Shown here in pieces: positions 7,745-17,843 of a DNA stretch of 64,000 bases. The position numbers were made by a program, and so were the translations under genes. The stretch is from Streptomyces davaonensis JCM 4913 (lineage in GTDB: Bacteria > Actinomycetota > Actinomycetes > Streptomycetales > Streptomycetaceae). The notes below the pieces were generated by a model. The model had not been told where the DNA came from. It made no database searches and worked only from the letters and a program-made list of their open reading frames with translations. Numbering within the stretch: the stretch's first letter is position 1; the number at the start of each line of letters is the position of its first letter. The DNA lies in NCBI RefSeq assembly GCF_000349325.1, contig NC_020504.1, forward strand, positions 6,234,053 through 6,298,052. The letters run 5' to 3'.

Positions 7745-9154
7745 GTGCTTTCTTCTTTCTCCGCGCTGTCCGGGCGCGGGCGAGAGGCGGCCCGGCTCGC
7801 CGCCGCGACGCTGGTGTCCGGCCTGCTCACCGCCGGTGTGCTGGCGGCCGGTGCCGGCCCGGCCGCCGCGGACGGCGGGACGCGGAACCAGGGCGGGGCG
7901 ACGGCCACGATAGGCGGCCTGAAGACCTACGGCGCTGCCGTCATCCACAGCGAGGCCGGGGACCAGGAGATCTCGGCGGGCCTGTTCGAGATGTCCGTCG
8001 AGGGCGGCGGCACGCTTCAGACGTACTGCGTGGATCTGTTCAACCCCACGCAGAAGGACGCCAAGTACCACGAGACCCCGTGGAGCGGGACCTCGCTCGG
8101 CGTCAACGAGAACTCCGGGAAGATCCGTTGGATCCTCCAGAACTCCTACCCGCAGGTGAACGACCTGGCGGCGCTCGCCCAGAAGGCGGGCCTGCGGGGC
8201 GGCCTCAGCGAGCAGGACGCGGCGGCGGGCACGCAGGTGGCCGTGTGGCGGTACTCGGACGACGCGGACGTCGACGCGGTGGACCCGCAGGCCGAGCAGC
8301 TCGCCGACTACCTGGAGCGCAGCGCCCGGGATCTGGCCGAACCTCAGGCTTCCCTGACCCTCGACCCACCCGCGCTCTCCGGGCACCCCGGCGAGCGGCT
8401 CGGGCCGGTGACCGTGCGTACGGGCGCGGACGCGGTGACGGTGACCCCGCCCGCGGCGATGAGCGGCGTGCGGATCGTCGACAAGAAGGGCAAGCCGGTC
8501 ACCGCCACGACCGACGGCGGCCAGATCTGGTTCGACGTGCCCGAGGACACGCCGGACGGCACCGCCGAGCTGACCGTGCAGGCGTCCACGACCGTGCCGG
8601 TGGGCCGCGCCTTCACCTCCGAGAGCCGCAGTCAGACGCAGATCCTGGCCGGCTCCAGCGAGTCGACGGTCTCCGCGACGGCGAGCGCGACGTGGGCGAA
8701 GCAGGGGGCGATACCGGCGCTGTCCGCGACGAAGAACTGCGCCAAGGGCGGCGTGGACATCACGGCGGCCAACGAGGGCGACGAGCCGTTCACCTTCGAA
8801 CTCCTGGGCACGGACTACACGATCGCCCCGTCCGGAACCCGCACGGTCACGATCCCCCTCCAGGAGGACCAGGCCTACGACTTCACCATCGAAGGCCCCG
8901 GCACCCTCACCCAGCGCTTCACCGGCGTCCTGGACTGCCTGACCCAGGCGGCAGAAGCCGACAACACCACGACCCAGACACTCACGGACCCCAGCCCCGC
9001 CTCGGTGGGCGGCACCTCCCCCGACACCAACCTCGCCGAAACGGGCAGCTCCAACGCGACCCCGGTCATCGCAGGCGTCGCCATCGGCCTGGTTCTGCTG
9101 GGCGGAGCCACCCTCGTGTTCCTCCGCACCCGCAAGACGCGTGACGGGGAATGA
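7745..9154 (+). CDS. Thioester-domain (Cys-Gln) cell-wall surface protein with LAETG sorting signal
   Basis: Secreted, wall-anchored adhesin-like protein of 469 residues. Features in order: signal peptide (hydrophobic to about residue 42, AAADGG); thioester domain with the nucleophile C95 in LQTYCVDLF and the partner Q164 in GTQVAVWRY, which in this family form an internal Cys-Gln thioester; Ig-like linker regions; then LAETG at 430-434, a membrane helix and a basic tail RTRKTRDGE. LAxTG is the class E sortase signal used by Streptomyces. GTG start at 7745 follows GAAGGGGAA. No sortase gene lies next to it. Such thioesters attach covalently to external ligands; the target here is unknown. Confidence 0.93.
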   Translation: MLSSFSALSGRGREAARLAAATLVSGLLTAGVLAAGAGPAAADGGTRNQGGATATIGGLKTYGAAVIHSEAGDQEISAGLFEMSVEGGGTLQTYCVDLFNPTQKDAKYHETPWSGTSLGVNENSGKIRWILQNSYPQVNDLAALAQKAGLRGGLSEQDAAAGTQVAVWRYSDDADVDAVDPQAEQLADYLERSARDLAEPQASLTLDPPALSGHPGERLGPVTVRTGADAVTVTPPAAMSGVRIVDKKGKPVTATTDGGQIWFDVPEDTPDGTAELTVQASTTVPVGRAFTSESRSQTQILAGSSESTVSATASATWAKQGAIPALSATKNCAKGGVDITAANEGDEPFTFELLGTDYTIAPSGTRTVTIPLQEDQAYDFTIEGPGTLTQRFTGVLDCLTQAAEADNTTTQTLTDPSPASVGGTSPDTNLAETGSSNATPVIAGVAIGLVLLGGATLVFLRTRKTRDGE

Positions 9155-9187
9155 GCCCTGGCTGATCCGATGCCCGAGCGCCGTTAC

Positions 9188-9946
9188 CTAGAGGCCGTCG
9201 CGTTCGGTCAGTGAGCCATCAGGGCCCAGCGTGTAGACGCGCGGTGGGCCCATGGCTTCCACGGCTCTGCGCAGAGCCGCTTCCTGCTCCGCGGGATCAG
9301 GCCCGTACGGGTCCCGCACACGGAATCCGTGCAGCTTGATGGCGTCGGCGTCGATGTCGTCGGGGTCGGGACGGCCCTCCACGACGAAACCGCAGAGTGC
9401 GCGGAGCGCGTCCTCGCCCAGGTCCAAGGGATGGAAGGGGAGGGGGTACGGCTCTTCTTCCTCGCCGGGCCAGGGGACGATGTCGGCCGGGCGGTCTCCG
9501 GCCCAGTACGGCTGCTCGAAGGGGAGCGGTTCGCCGATGTTCTCGATGATGCCGCTGTCCGGAGACAGGCTCAGGGAGCGGACCAGGCGCCCGTCCTCCC
9601 ACACGGCGAAGGCCAGCCAGTCGACGACACTGTGCATGGCGTGCAGCACGAGACGCCGCCCGGCGCTCGCCGCCACCACGTGTTCCGGGAGCTGGGAAGG
9701 GGCGTCGATCATCACGCTCTGATCGCCGATGACCTCCACCCCCGGCCAACTGGCGGCGTACACCGTCCCCTTCGGCGGGTACACGCCGTCCCCGAGATTC
9801 GAGCCCCCGCACGTCTCGATCTCACAGCCCGGACGGAGTCGCCCGACCATCGTGGCCGTCCGATCAAGATCCGCCGCTCGCACCCCACGCAGCAGCCCCG
9901 GCACGTCGCCGTCGGCATACACCAGCAGCCCCGTCTTGGCTCCCAT
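9188..9946 (-). CDS. DUF6928-type conserved protein
   Basis: A 252-residue soluble protein starting MGAKTGLLVYADGDVPGLLR, an N-terminal signature I associate with the actinobacterial DUF6928 family of unknown function. ATG at 9946 has a strong ribosome site (GGGGAGGGG); the open frame extends further upstream but without one. Visible traits: two short acidic stretches (GEEEEP, DPDDIDAD) and no membrane segment. The family is often duplicated in Streptomyces. Function is not known. Confidence 0.75.
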   Translation of the reverse strand: MGAKTGLLVYADGDVPGLLRGVRAADLDRTATMVGRLRPGCEIETCGGSNLGDGVYPPKGTVYAASWPGVEVIGDQSVMIDAPSQLPEHVVAASAGRRLVLHAMHSVVDWLAFAVWEDGRLVRSLSLSPDSGIIENIGEPLPFEQPYWAGDRPADIVPWPGEEEEPYPLPFHPLDLGEDALRALCGFVVEGRPDPDDIDADAIKLHGFRVRDPYGPDPAEQEAALRRAVEAMGPPRVYTLGPDGSLTERDGL

Positions 9947-10023
9947 GGCGCCCCTCCCCAGAGTGCTGCCCTTTGATGACAGACGCACCGTAACCGCAGG
10001 CACTGACAGCAAGTGTTCGGTGC

Positions 10024-10521
10024 TCACCCCGGCGCGACGCCGCGGAGCCAACCGGCGAGCGCGGTGAAGTCGGCCTTTTCAAGACCCTTCGTCGGGGCTA
10101 CACGATGGAGGAGCGCCGGGCCGGGGTGGGCGGCGGCCACCCATTGGCGGTCCATGGCACTGATCTCGTCGTCGACCCAGATGAACGGCCGGCCGGCGGC
10201 CCACTCGACGAGGGGCCGGGTCTTCCAGTGCAGGCCGCGTGGGCCGAGCTCGGGGGCGGTCTCCGGGCAAGCGAGCACAGGTAGCTGCGGCAGCCCGAGG
10301 TGCGGGGCGACGACCTCGTTCGCCTCCTCCATCCAGGTCGTGGCCCAGACGAGATCGCAGCCCAGGCTCAGCAGGCGCGCTCCCACCCCGGGGTCGAGCC
10401 GCCCCACCAGCGGGTTTCCCTGATCGGCGACCGACTGCGTGTGACCGGACGCCGACCCGAACGGAATGAGTGGACCATCGACATCGAGGAAGAGAAGGGG
10501 GCGGTTCCCTACGCCGGTCAT
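10024..10521 (-). CDS. Small HAD-superfamily hydrolase-like protein
   Basis: A 165-residue protein with HAD motif I RPLLFLDVDGPL near the N-terminus, a motif II-like WATTW, and FIWVDDEIS near the C-terminus as the acidic motif IV. This resembles the short HAD domains first noted in RNA-repair proteins. A phosphatase-type activity is likely but the substrate is unknown. The start is set at ATG 10521, just before motif I; no good ribosome site is seen, and the frame remains open for 36 more codons upstream. It is divergent from ettA. Confidence 0.7.
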   Translation of the reverse strand: MTGVGNRPLLFLDVDGPLIPFGSASGHTQSVADQGNPLVGRLDPGVGARLLSLGCDLVWATTWMEEANEVVAPHLGLPQLPVLACPETAPELGPRGLHWKTRPLVEWAAGRPFIWVDDEISAMDRQWVAAAHPGPALLHRVAPTKGLEKADFTALAGWLRGVAPG

Positions 10522-10660
10522 ATCGGCACTGTAGTCGTGGGCAGTCGAAAACCCCAGGTCAGAGCCGCCCGAGCTAACGGGTTTCCGCCCAAGGGTGGCG
10601 GTACGGCAAGATGGGGTGTATCTGCCCACTGCCAGATTTCAAGCTGCCGGACGGTTTCTC

Positions 10661-12325
<1,665 letters not shown>

Positions 12326-12334
12326 TCGAAGCAG

Positions 12335-12748
12335 ATGCGCCACATCTACCGCTGCCCACTGCGCTGGGCGGACATGGACGCGTACGGCCACGTCAACAAC
12401 GTGGTCTTCCTCCGGTACCTGGAGGAAGCCCGTATCGACTTCCTGTTCCGCCCGGACAAGGATTTCCAGCAGGGGTCCGTGGTGGCGCGCCATGAGATCG
12501 ACTACAAGCGGCAGCTCGTGCACCGGCACCACCCGGTGGACATCGAGCTGTGGGTCACCGAGATAAGGGCCGCGTCCTTCACCATCACCTACGAGGTGAA
12601 GGACGAGGACCTGGTGTACGTCCGTGCCTCGACCGTCATAGTGCCGTTCGACTTCGAGGCGCAGCGGCCCCGCCGAATCACCTCCGAGGAACGGGAGTTC
12701 CTCCAGGAGTACACGGACGATGACGAGGAGGAGGCCGTCGCCGCATGA
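12335..12748 (+). CDS. Acyl-CoA thioesterase, hotdog fold
   Basis: A 137-residue hotdog-fold protein of the 4-hydroxybenzoyl-CoA/YbgC thioesterase type, with the signature RWADMDAYGHVNNVVFLRYL near the N-terminus (catalytic Asp and HVNN). The C-terminal 15 residues are acidic (DDDEEEAVAA). It begins 9 bases after ettA and overlaps the next gene by 4 bases (ATGA), so the three genes form an operon. The substrate is unknown. Confidence 0.9.
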   Translation: MRHIYRCPLRWADMDAYGHVNNVVFLRYLEEARIDFLFRPDKDFQQGSVVARHEIDYKRQLVHRHHPVDIELWVTEIRAASFTITYEVKDEDLVYVRASTVIVPFDFEAQRPRRITSEEREFLQEYTDDDEEEAVAA

Positions 12749-13416
12749 CGGTGCTCCATCTCGCGGAGGAGGGGGAGGCGGCCGATCTCGCCGCCTTCCT
12801 CTCGCGGCTGCTGCACTACGACCGCGGTGCCGCGGTCCGTCTCCAGGCGGCTGGTACCGCGCTCGCCGTCTTCGGGCGGCCGCCGTCCTTCGAGGTGCTG
12901 GCGATCCGCACGGCACGGCTGGCGAAGCCGTACGAGGACGGCCTTGAGGTCGGCCTGGACCGGACCGTGTCCGCCGGTGAACTGCTGGAGGCGGTGGACG
13001 AGTCCGCGGCCACGGCCGTCGTCCCGGATGCCGTCACCGGTCCGCCCTGGGCCGGGGTGCTGCCCCCGCGCAGCGGCTGGACCCCCGAGCCGGGGCTGCC
13101 CGCCCCCGACGCACTGCGCGCCATGGTCGGCGCCGCGGTCGCCGAATTCCGGGCCCGCACCGAGGAACTGGCCCCTGAGGGCCGTACGCGCGCCGAACTC
13201 GACCGGATCGGGCGGGAGATCTGGTCCCGGACCGTCGGCGACACCCCCCTGCCGGTCCGTGCCGTGCACGCGGCGCAGTCCCTGGGCTTCCTGCGGGCCA
13301 CCGGGGAACCGGCGCTGTTCTCGGCGGCCGCCTGGCTGCGCCTGCGCACGCCGTACGGATCGATCGCCGTACGCAGGGCCGGGCTCGGGGTGATCGGCGT
13401 CAGCGTCACCCGCTGA
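12745..13416 (+). CDS. Conserved actinobacterial protein of unknown function
   Basis: A 223-residue Ala/Leu-rich soluble protein. No catalytic motif, signal or membrane helix is recognised. The ATG at 12745 overlaps the thioesterase stop (ATGA), so it is translationally coupled to the ettA-thioesterase operon. It ends 20 bases before a convergent globin gene. Confidence 0.8.
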   Translation: MTVLHLAEEGEAADLAAFLSRLLHYDRGAAVRLQAAGTALAVFGRPPSFEVLAIRTARLAKPYEDGLEVGLDRTVSAGELLEAVDESAATAVVPDAVTGPPWAGVLPPRSGWTPEPGLPAPDALRAMVGAAVAEFRARTEELAPEGRTRAELDRIGREIWSRTVGDTPLPVRAVHAAQSLGFLRATGEPALFSAAAWLRLRTPYGSIAVRRAGLGVIGVSVTR

Positions 13417-13435
13417 TCCGCGGGCCGCAGAGCGC

Positions 13436-13840
13436 TCAGCCCTGGGTGTTCACCATCGACGCCGCCGCGTACGTCAGGTAGCTCCACAGCGTGTGCGCGT
13501 GCTCCTCGGAGAGGCCGAGGTCGTCCACCGCGTCCCGCATGTGCTTCAGCCACGCGTCATGGGCCGCCTGGTCGACGGTGAACGGGGCGTGGCGCATCCG
13601 CAGGCGGGGGTGGCCGCGGTTCTCGCTGTACGTCGTCGGGCCGCCCCAGTACTGGATCAGGAACAGCGTCAGGCGCTCCTCGGCGGGGCCCAGGTCCTCC
13701 TCGGGGTACATGGGCCGCAGGAGCGGGTCCTCGGCCACGCCCTGGTAGAAACGGTGGACCAGGCGGCGGAAGGTCTCCTCCCCGCCGACCTGCTCGTAGA
13801 AGGTCTGCTCCTGAAGCGTGCCGCGCCGAATCTCATTCAC
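13436..13840 (-). CDS. glbO: Group II truncated haemoglobin (trHbO)
   Basis: A 134-residue 2-on-2 globin. The proximal haem histidine is in RMRHAPF (H84), the B10 tyrosine in HRFYQGV (Y32) and the G8 tryptophan in HDAWLKHM (W97), the combination that defines the O group. Proposed roles are oxygen/NO handling and peroxide chemistry. ATG at 13840. Single gene, convergent with the ettA operon. Confidence 0.93.
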   Translation of the reverse strand: MNEIRRGTLQEQTFYEQVGGEETFRRLVHRFYQGVAEDPLLRPMYPEEDLGPAEERLTLFLIQYWGGPTTYSENRGHPRLRMRHAPFTVDQAAHDAWLKHMRDAVDDLGLSEEHAHTLWSYLTYAAASMVNTQG

Positions 13841-13933
13841 CCTCCCATGGTCTCAGACGCCGAGACCCAGGACTTGGGACTTAGGTCCCTCCCGGCACTC
13901 GCCCCGTGCGGCGGCGCGCAGGACAGTGGAAGC

Positions 13934-14917
13934 ATGAGCGCCCACGCTCTCGACAAGGACCTCGACGACCTCGCCGCCACGGCGCGGGCCGAACTCGTGC
14001 GCGAGATCGACCGCAGCGGCGCCTGGGCCGAGGACCCGGTGTGGAGAGAGGTGTTCGCCGCCGTACCGCGCCATCTCTTCGTGCCCTACTACTACGTCGG
14101 CGCCGTCGGCGGATACGAGCGCCGCTGGGGCGAGAGCCCCGCCCCCGGCGCGCGGGAGAGCTGGCTGCGCGGCGCCTACGCCGACGTACCGCTGGCCACC
14201 AGGATGCGCGACGGCGAGCTGCTCTCCTCCAGCAGCCAGCCCTCGCTCATGGCGATGATGCTGGTCGCGCTGGACGTGCGGGACGGGGACCGGGTGCTGG
14301 AGATCGGCGCCGGGACCGGATGGAACGCCGCCCTGCTCGCCCGGCGGCTCGGCGACGACGATCTGGTCACCACCATGGATCTGGAGCCGGAGATCACCGA
14401 GTCGGCCACCCGGCATCTGGTTGCCGCCGGGTACCACCCCGTCGTCCTGACCGGCGACGGCGCCCGTGGCGCCCCGGAACGCGGGCCCTACGACCGGATC
14501 ATCGCGACCTGCACGCTGTCGTCCGTCCCGCGCGCCTGGCTCGCCCAGTGCCGGTCCGGCGCCCGGATCCTGACGCCCATGGCCACCGGGCTTGTCGCGC
14601 TGACCGTGCAGGACGCCGAGCACGCCGAGGGCCGCTTCCTGGCCACGCCCGCCTACTTCGTGCCCCTGCGCGGCGGCGACCGCCCCGAGCCCGAACCGGC
14701 GCCCCTCGGCGGAGTGCCCCGCCCGGCCCGCGACCACGAGCTGTTCCGCTTCCTGCTGGCGCTCAGCCGCGACAGCCTGGACCCGCAGGAGGCGTACGCG
14801 CTGTGGCACCGCGAGGGCGCACCCCAGCGCAGCCGCTACGGCATCACCGTCCGCGGCGAGAGCGAATGGGCCTGGCTGGACGATCCGGAGGGGCCGTACT
14901 CCTGGCCCCTCCGGTGA
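13934..14917 (+). CDS. PCMT-like methyltransferase domain protein
   Basis: A 327-residue SAM-dependent methyltransferase of the protein-L-isoaspartate O-methyltransferase type. Visible are the SSSSQPSLMAMML segment that precedes motif I in PCMTs, motif I VLEIGAGTGWNAALLA at about residues 121-136, an acidic residue after TTMDLEPE (SAM ribose) and the post-I motif YDRIIATCTLSSVP. A C-terminal extension of about 100 residues is not part of the PCMT core. In actinomycetes such proteins include maturases of isoaspartate-containing peptides, but no precursor peptide lies alongside. ATG at 13934 with a weak AGGACAGTGG upstream. Confidence 0.85.
   Translation: MSAHALDKDLDDLAATARAELVREIDRSGAWAEDPVWREVFAAVPRHLFVPYYYVGAVGGYERRWGESPAPGARESWLRGAYADVPLATRMRDGELLSSSSQPSLMAMMLVALDVRDGDRVLEIGAGTGWNAALLARRLGDDDLVTTMDLEPEITESATRHLVAAGYHPVVLTGDGARGAPERGPYDRIIATCTLSSVPRAWLAQCRSGARILTPMATGLVALTVQDAEHAEGRFLATPAYFVPLRGGDRPEPEPAPLGGVPRPARDHELFRFLLALSRDSLDPQEAYALWHREGAPQRSRYGITVRGESEWAWLDDPEGPYSWPLR
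14885..14914. terminator. Perfect hairpin overlapping the methyltransferase 3' end
   Basis: Eleven-bp perfect stem CCGGAGGGGCC (14885-14895) / GGCCCCTCCGG (14904-14914) with an 8-base loop, immediately before the stop codon at 14915-14917. It has no T run, and lies between convergent genes, so it probably acts as a bidirectional stop. Confidence 0.65.
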
Positions 14918-14941
14918 TCACCGGCGAACCGGTGCGGAGCG

Positions 14942-16327
14942 TCAGCCCCGGCGGATGGTGATCGTCGTCCACGCGCCCACGTGGACCCGGTCGCCGTCCT
15001 GGAGCGGTACCGGCACGAAGGGCTGGATCGGTTCCTCGGAGCCGTTCACCGTGGTGCCGTTGGTCGAGTTCTGGTCGACGACCGCCCACGAGCCGTTCGG
15101 CTGCTGCACCAGCACCGCGTGCTGGTGCGAGACGCCCGGGTCCTCCGGCGGTACCGCGAGGTCGATGTCGGGGGTGTCGCCGGTGGAGTGGCGGCGCCGG
15201 CCGATCGTGACCTGGTTGCCGGTCAGCGTGCGCTGCTGCTCGGGCGAGTACGCGGGCAGGTTCAGGCCCGCGGCCTCGGGGCCCGAGCGCTGCATCATCG
15301 CCATGAAGTACTCACGGTCCGGGCCGATCGTCGCCATCCAGGTGGCCGGCTGCTGCGGGAAGGCCCCGCCCGGCGGGGGCGGCGCCTGGCCGGAGCCGGG
15401 CTGGGGGTAGCCGTAGCCGCCCTGGCCGGGGCCGGTGGCGGACGGGGGCGAGATCACCCAGTCGTCCTCACCGCCGCCGAAGGACGGGCCGCCGGGCTGG
15501 GGACGGTTCGTCTCCTGCGGGTAGGCGGGCGGGGGCGGGCCGGAGGGGGACTGGAACGCCTGCGGAGCGCCACCGGTCGCACCGGGACCACCCGGACCAC
15601 CGAAGCCACCGGGACCGCCAGGGCCTCCGGGACCGGCGGGCGGGGTCGGGCCGGGCGGCGGCGGAACGGGCCGCGAGGGGTCACCGCCGAAGCCGGAGGG
15701 GCCACCGGGACCGGCACCGGGCCCGCCGGGACCACCCTGGCCCCCGAAGCCGCCGGGACCGCCGGGGCCGGGGCCACCGGGACCGCCCGGTCCGCCAAAG
15801 GGACCCGGACCGCCAGGAGCACCGGGCCCGCCAGGCCCACCGGGACCGGGCTGGCCGCCGTAGCCACCAGGACCGGGGCCACCAGCCCCAGGCTCCGAGC
15901 CGAACGGCGGGATCGGCTCCGCGGGCCGGTTCATCTGCGAAGGCCGCGAGCTCTGGTAGTCGTACGAGTCACCGCTGCCGTACGACGGTCCCGGCTGCTG
16001 CTGGAAGCGGGCCGCGGGGCTCGGTCCGGCGCCGGGCGCGGGCTGGCGCGGGGCGGCCGGGGTGTACGACGTCGCGGTGTTGGTAAGGAAGTTCCACCGG
16101 CACTCCTCGCAGAACGGCGCGCCGCCCTCACGGGGCGTACGGCACTGCGGGCAGAGCTCCGGCTCGGGGTCCGGTACGGCGGACATGCGCGGCGGCGGGA
16201 AGCCGTACCCGCCGCCGGGCGGAGGGGGCGGAGGAGGAGGCGGGGGTACGGCACCGGCCATGCGGTGACCGCAGACCTCGCACCAGTCGTCGGAACCCGA
16301 CTGGTGTCCGTTCGGGCAGGTCGGCAT
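14942..16327 (-). CDS. Zinc-ribbon / Pro-Gly-rich / FHA-domain protein
   Basis: A 461-residue phosphopeptide-reader protein. Order: N-terminal zinc ribbon with two CxxC-type pairs (CPNGH...CEVCGH, then CPQCRTP...CEECRW); a long low-complexity Pro/Gly/Gln region (about residues 110-310); and a C-terminal FHA domain (about 365-461) with VTIGRRRHS, the phosphothreonine-contact GVSHQHAVL and NSTNGTTVNG. FHA domains bind pThr, so it is a likely reader or substrate of the PknG-like kinase encoded four genes upstream. Unlike mycobacterial GarA it has no TT phosphoacceptor motif just ahead of the FHA domain. It is last in the minus-strand signalling cluster. Confidence 0.92.
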   Translation of the reverse strand: MPTCPNGHQSGSDDWCEVCGHRMAGAVPPPPPPPPPPGGGYGFPPPRMSAVPDPEPELCPQCRTPREGGAPFCEECRWNFLTNTATSYTPAAPRQPAPGAGPSPAARFQQQPGPSYGSGDSYDYQSSRPSQMNRPAEPIPPFGSEPGAGGPGPGGYGGQPGPGGPGGPGAPGGPGPFGGPGGPGGPGPGGPGGFGGQGGPGGPGAGPGGPSGFGGDPSRPVPPPPGPTPPAGPGGPGGPGGFGGPGGPGATGGAPQAFQSPSGPPPPAYPQETNRPQPGGPSFGGGEDDWVISPPSATGPGQGGYGYPQPGSGQAPPPPGGAFPQQPATWMATIGPDREYFMAMMQRSGPEAAGLNLPAYSPEQQRTLTGNQVTIGRRRHSTGDTPDIDLAVPPEDPGVSHQHAVLVQQPNGSWAVVDQNSTNGTTVNGSEEPIQPFVPVPLQDGDRVHVGAWTTITIRRG

Positions 16328-16396
16328 GTCGGCGCTTCCCCCTCTCCTGTTCCGGCCGCACGGCCGGATTTCTCCAACCCCGAGGGGCCGGGCTAG

Positions 16397-17743
16397 TCAC
16401 TTCTTTACACGAACAGTCTTTGTCGACCTTGTTTCGAGAGTCATCTCGTCGGCCTCCGCGACCTTCGCCTTCAGTCGCACAGTACCTGCCGCGGCGTCGA
16501 CCACGTCCACCACCTTCGCAAGGAGTTTCGCCGTATCGGCGTTTCCGGAGGCGCTGGCGAGCTGAACGGCGCGGCCCAGTTTGGCCGTTGCTCCGTCCAT
16601 ATCGCCCGCTTTGCGAAGGTCCAGGCCTTGTTGGATGGCCTGGGCCAGTTCGGCCTGTCCGGTGTAGTGGGCGACCTGGGGGTTGATCGACGTCGAGGCG
16701 ACCATGTCGTCGGTCCACACGGCCCGTACCAGGCCCTGCGCGCCGAGGTTGTGGACGCTGCCGTCGGGCTGCGGGGTCACCAGCGAGACCCGGGCGGCGA
16801 GCATCTCGCGGCCCAGCTCGGCGGCCGGTACCTCCACACAAACGTGGTAGTCACGGGACTCGTCTCCCCAGGAGCCGGTGGGGTAGTCCCCGGAACGCGG
16901 ACCCGATTCGGTCCGGCGGTCGGTCAACTCCTCGACCGTCGGAGCGACTTGCTTGACGAACTTGATGGTGGTGCCCACCGGCGTCCACACCCTGAGGGCG
17001 ACGTCCGCGACCTCCTTGCCCATCGCCGTCTCCATCATCTGCGTGAAGTCGGCGGCCAGGCCCGCCGGATCGGCGACGATGTCGGCGGTGCCGAGGAGCG
17101 CGGAGGCGATGCCTGTGACTTCTTTCACTACCCAGTCGGTGCCCACACCGCGCGCGTCACAGGTGAAACGCCCGGAACAGGCGTCCAGCGCGGCACGCAA
17201 CTCCTCTGGTGACTCGTGTTCATTGCGGCCGTCGGTGAGCAGGATGCCGTGGCGGATGGCGACCTCCGCGGAGGACAGCAGCCGGTCGGCGAGCTTCAGC
17301 CAGGTGCCGATGGCCGTACCGCCGCCCGCGCTGAGCTTGCGCAGCGCCTGCTTGGCCTGCTCGCGGGTGGTGGCGTCGGCGACCGCGAGGCGTCCGGCGC
17401 CCGGGTAGACCTCCTTGGCGACATGGGTGCCGCCGATCACCGCGAAGTGCACCCCGTCGCGCAGGGTGTCGATGGCCGCGGCCGTCGCGTCCCGGGCGTT
17501 GCGCATCTTGGTCGGCGGGTAGTCCATCGAGCCCGAGCAATCGACCATGATCGCCACGGCCGCGGACGGGCCCTGTCCGGCGGTGTAGAGGTGAGGCGCC
17601 GCGACCGCGGTTCCGATCGTGCCGCCGCCGGTCGAGGTGACCGTGACGATCGCGTTGACCTCACGGCCGCCCTCGGGGAGGTACTCGTTCTGGTACACGT
17701 CCATCGAGAACTGCGGCACGTTCGACTTCGAGAAAATGGCCAT
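16397..17743 (-). CDS. VWA-domain protein
   Basis: A 448-residue protein with a von Willebrand A domain whose metal-ion site DCSGS is at residues 68-72 (AIMVDCSGSMDYPP), plus the downstream conserved T and D positions. The C-terminal part is an immunoglobulin-like / helical region ending in a basic KTVRVKK. Starts at ATG 17743 with AGAAGG upstream. It has no signal peptide. Between a PP2C phosphatase and the FHA protein, it probably scaffolds the signalling complex, as VWA proteins do in many bacterial kinase clusters (inference). Confidence 0.9.
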   Translation of the reverse strand: MAIFSKSNVPQFSMDVYQNEYLPEGGREVNAIVTVTSTGGGTIGTAVAAPHLYTAGQGPSAAVAIMVDCSGSMDYPPTKMRNARDATAAAIDTLRDGVHFAVIGGTHVAKEVYPGAGRLAVADATTREQAKQALRKLSAGGGTAIGTWLKLADRLLSSAEVAIRHGILLTDGRNEHESPEELRAALDACSGRFTCDARGVGTDWVVKEVTGIASALLGTADIVADPAGLAADFTQMMETAMGKEVADVALRVWTPVGTTIKFVKQVAPTVEELTDRRTESGPRSGDYPTGSWGDESRDYHVCVEVPAAELGREMLAARVSLVTPQPDGSVHNLGAQGLVRAVWTDDMVASTSINPQVAHYTGQAELAQAIQQGLDLRKAGDMDGATAKLGRAVQLASASGNADTAKLLAKVVDVVDAAAGTVRLKAKVAEADEMTLETRSTKTVRVKK

Positions 17744-17843
17744 GCCTTCTCTGATCCCCCTAGGACACCCCACCGGGGTGGGGTGATGGCTGATGGCGGA
17801 CCGGTCCCCTCCGGTCCGTCGAGGCTCTCCCCGCTGCGCGGCC

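Noticed and set aside
15454..15930. Gly/Pro repeats that resemble a short-repeat array
   Set aside because: Irregular low-complexity coding sequence of the FHA protein. No constant repeat with unique spacers, so not a CRISPR array.
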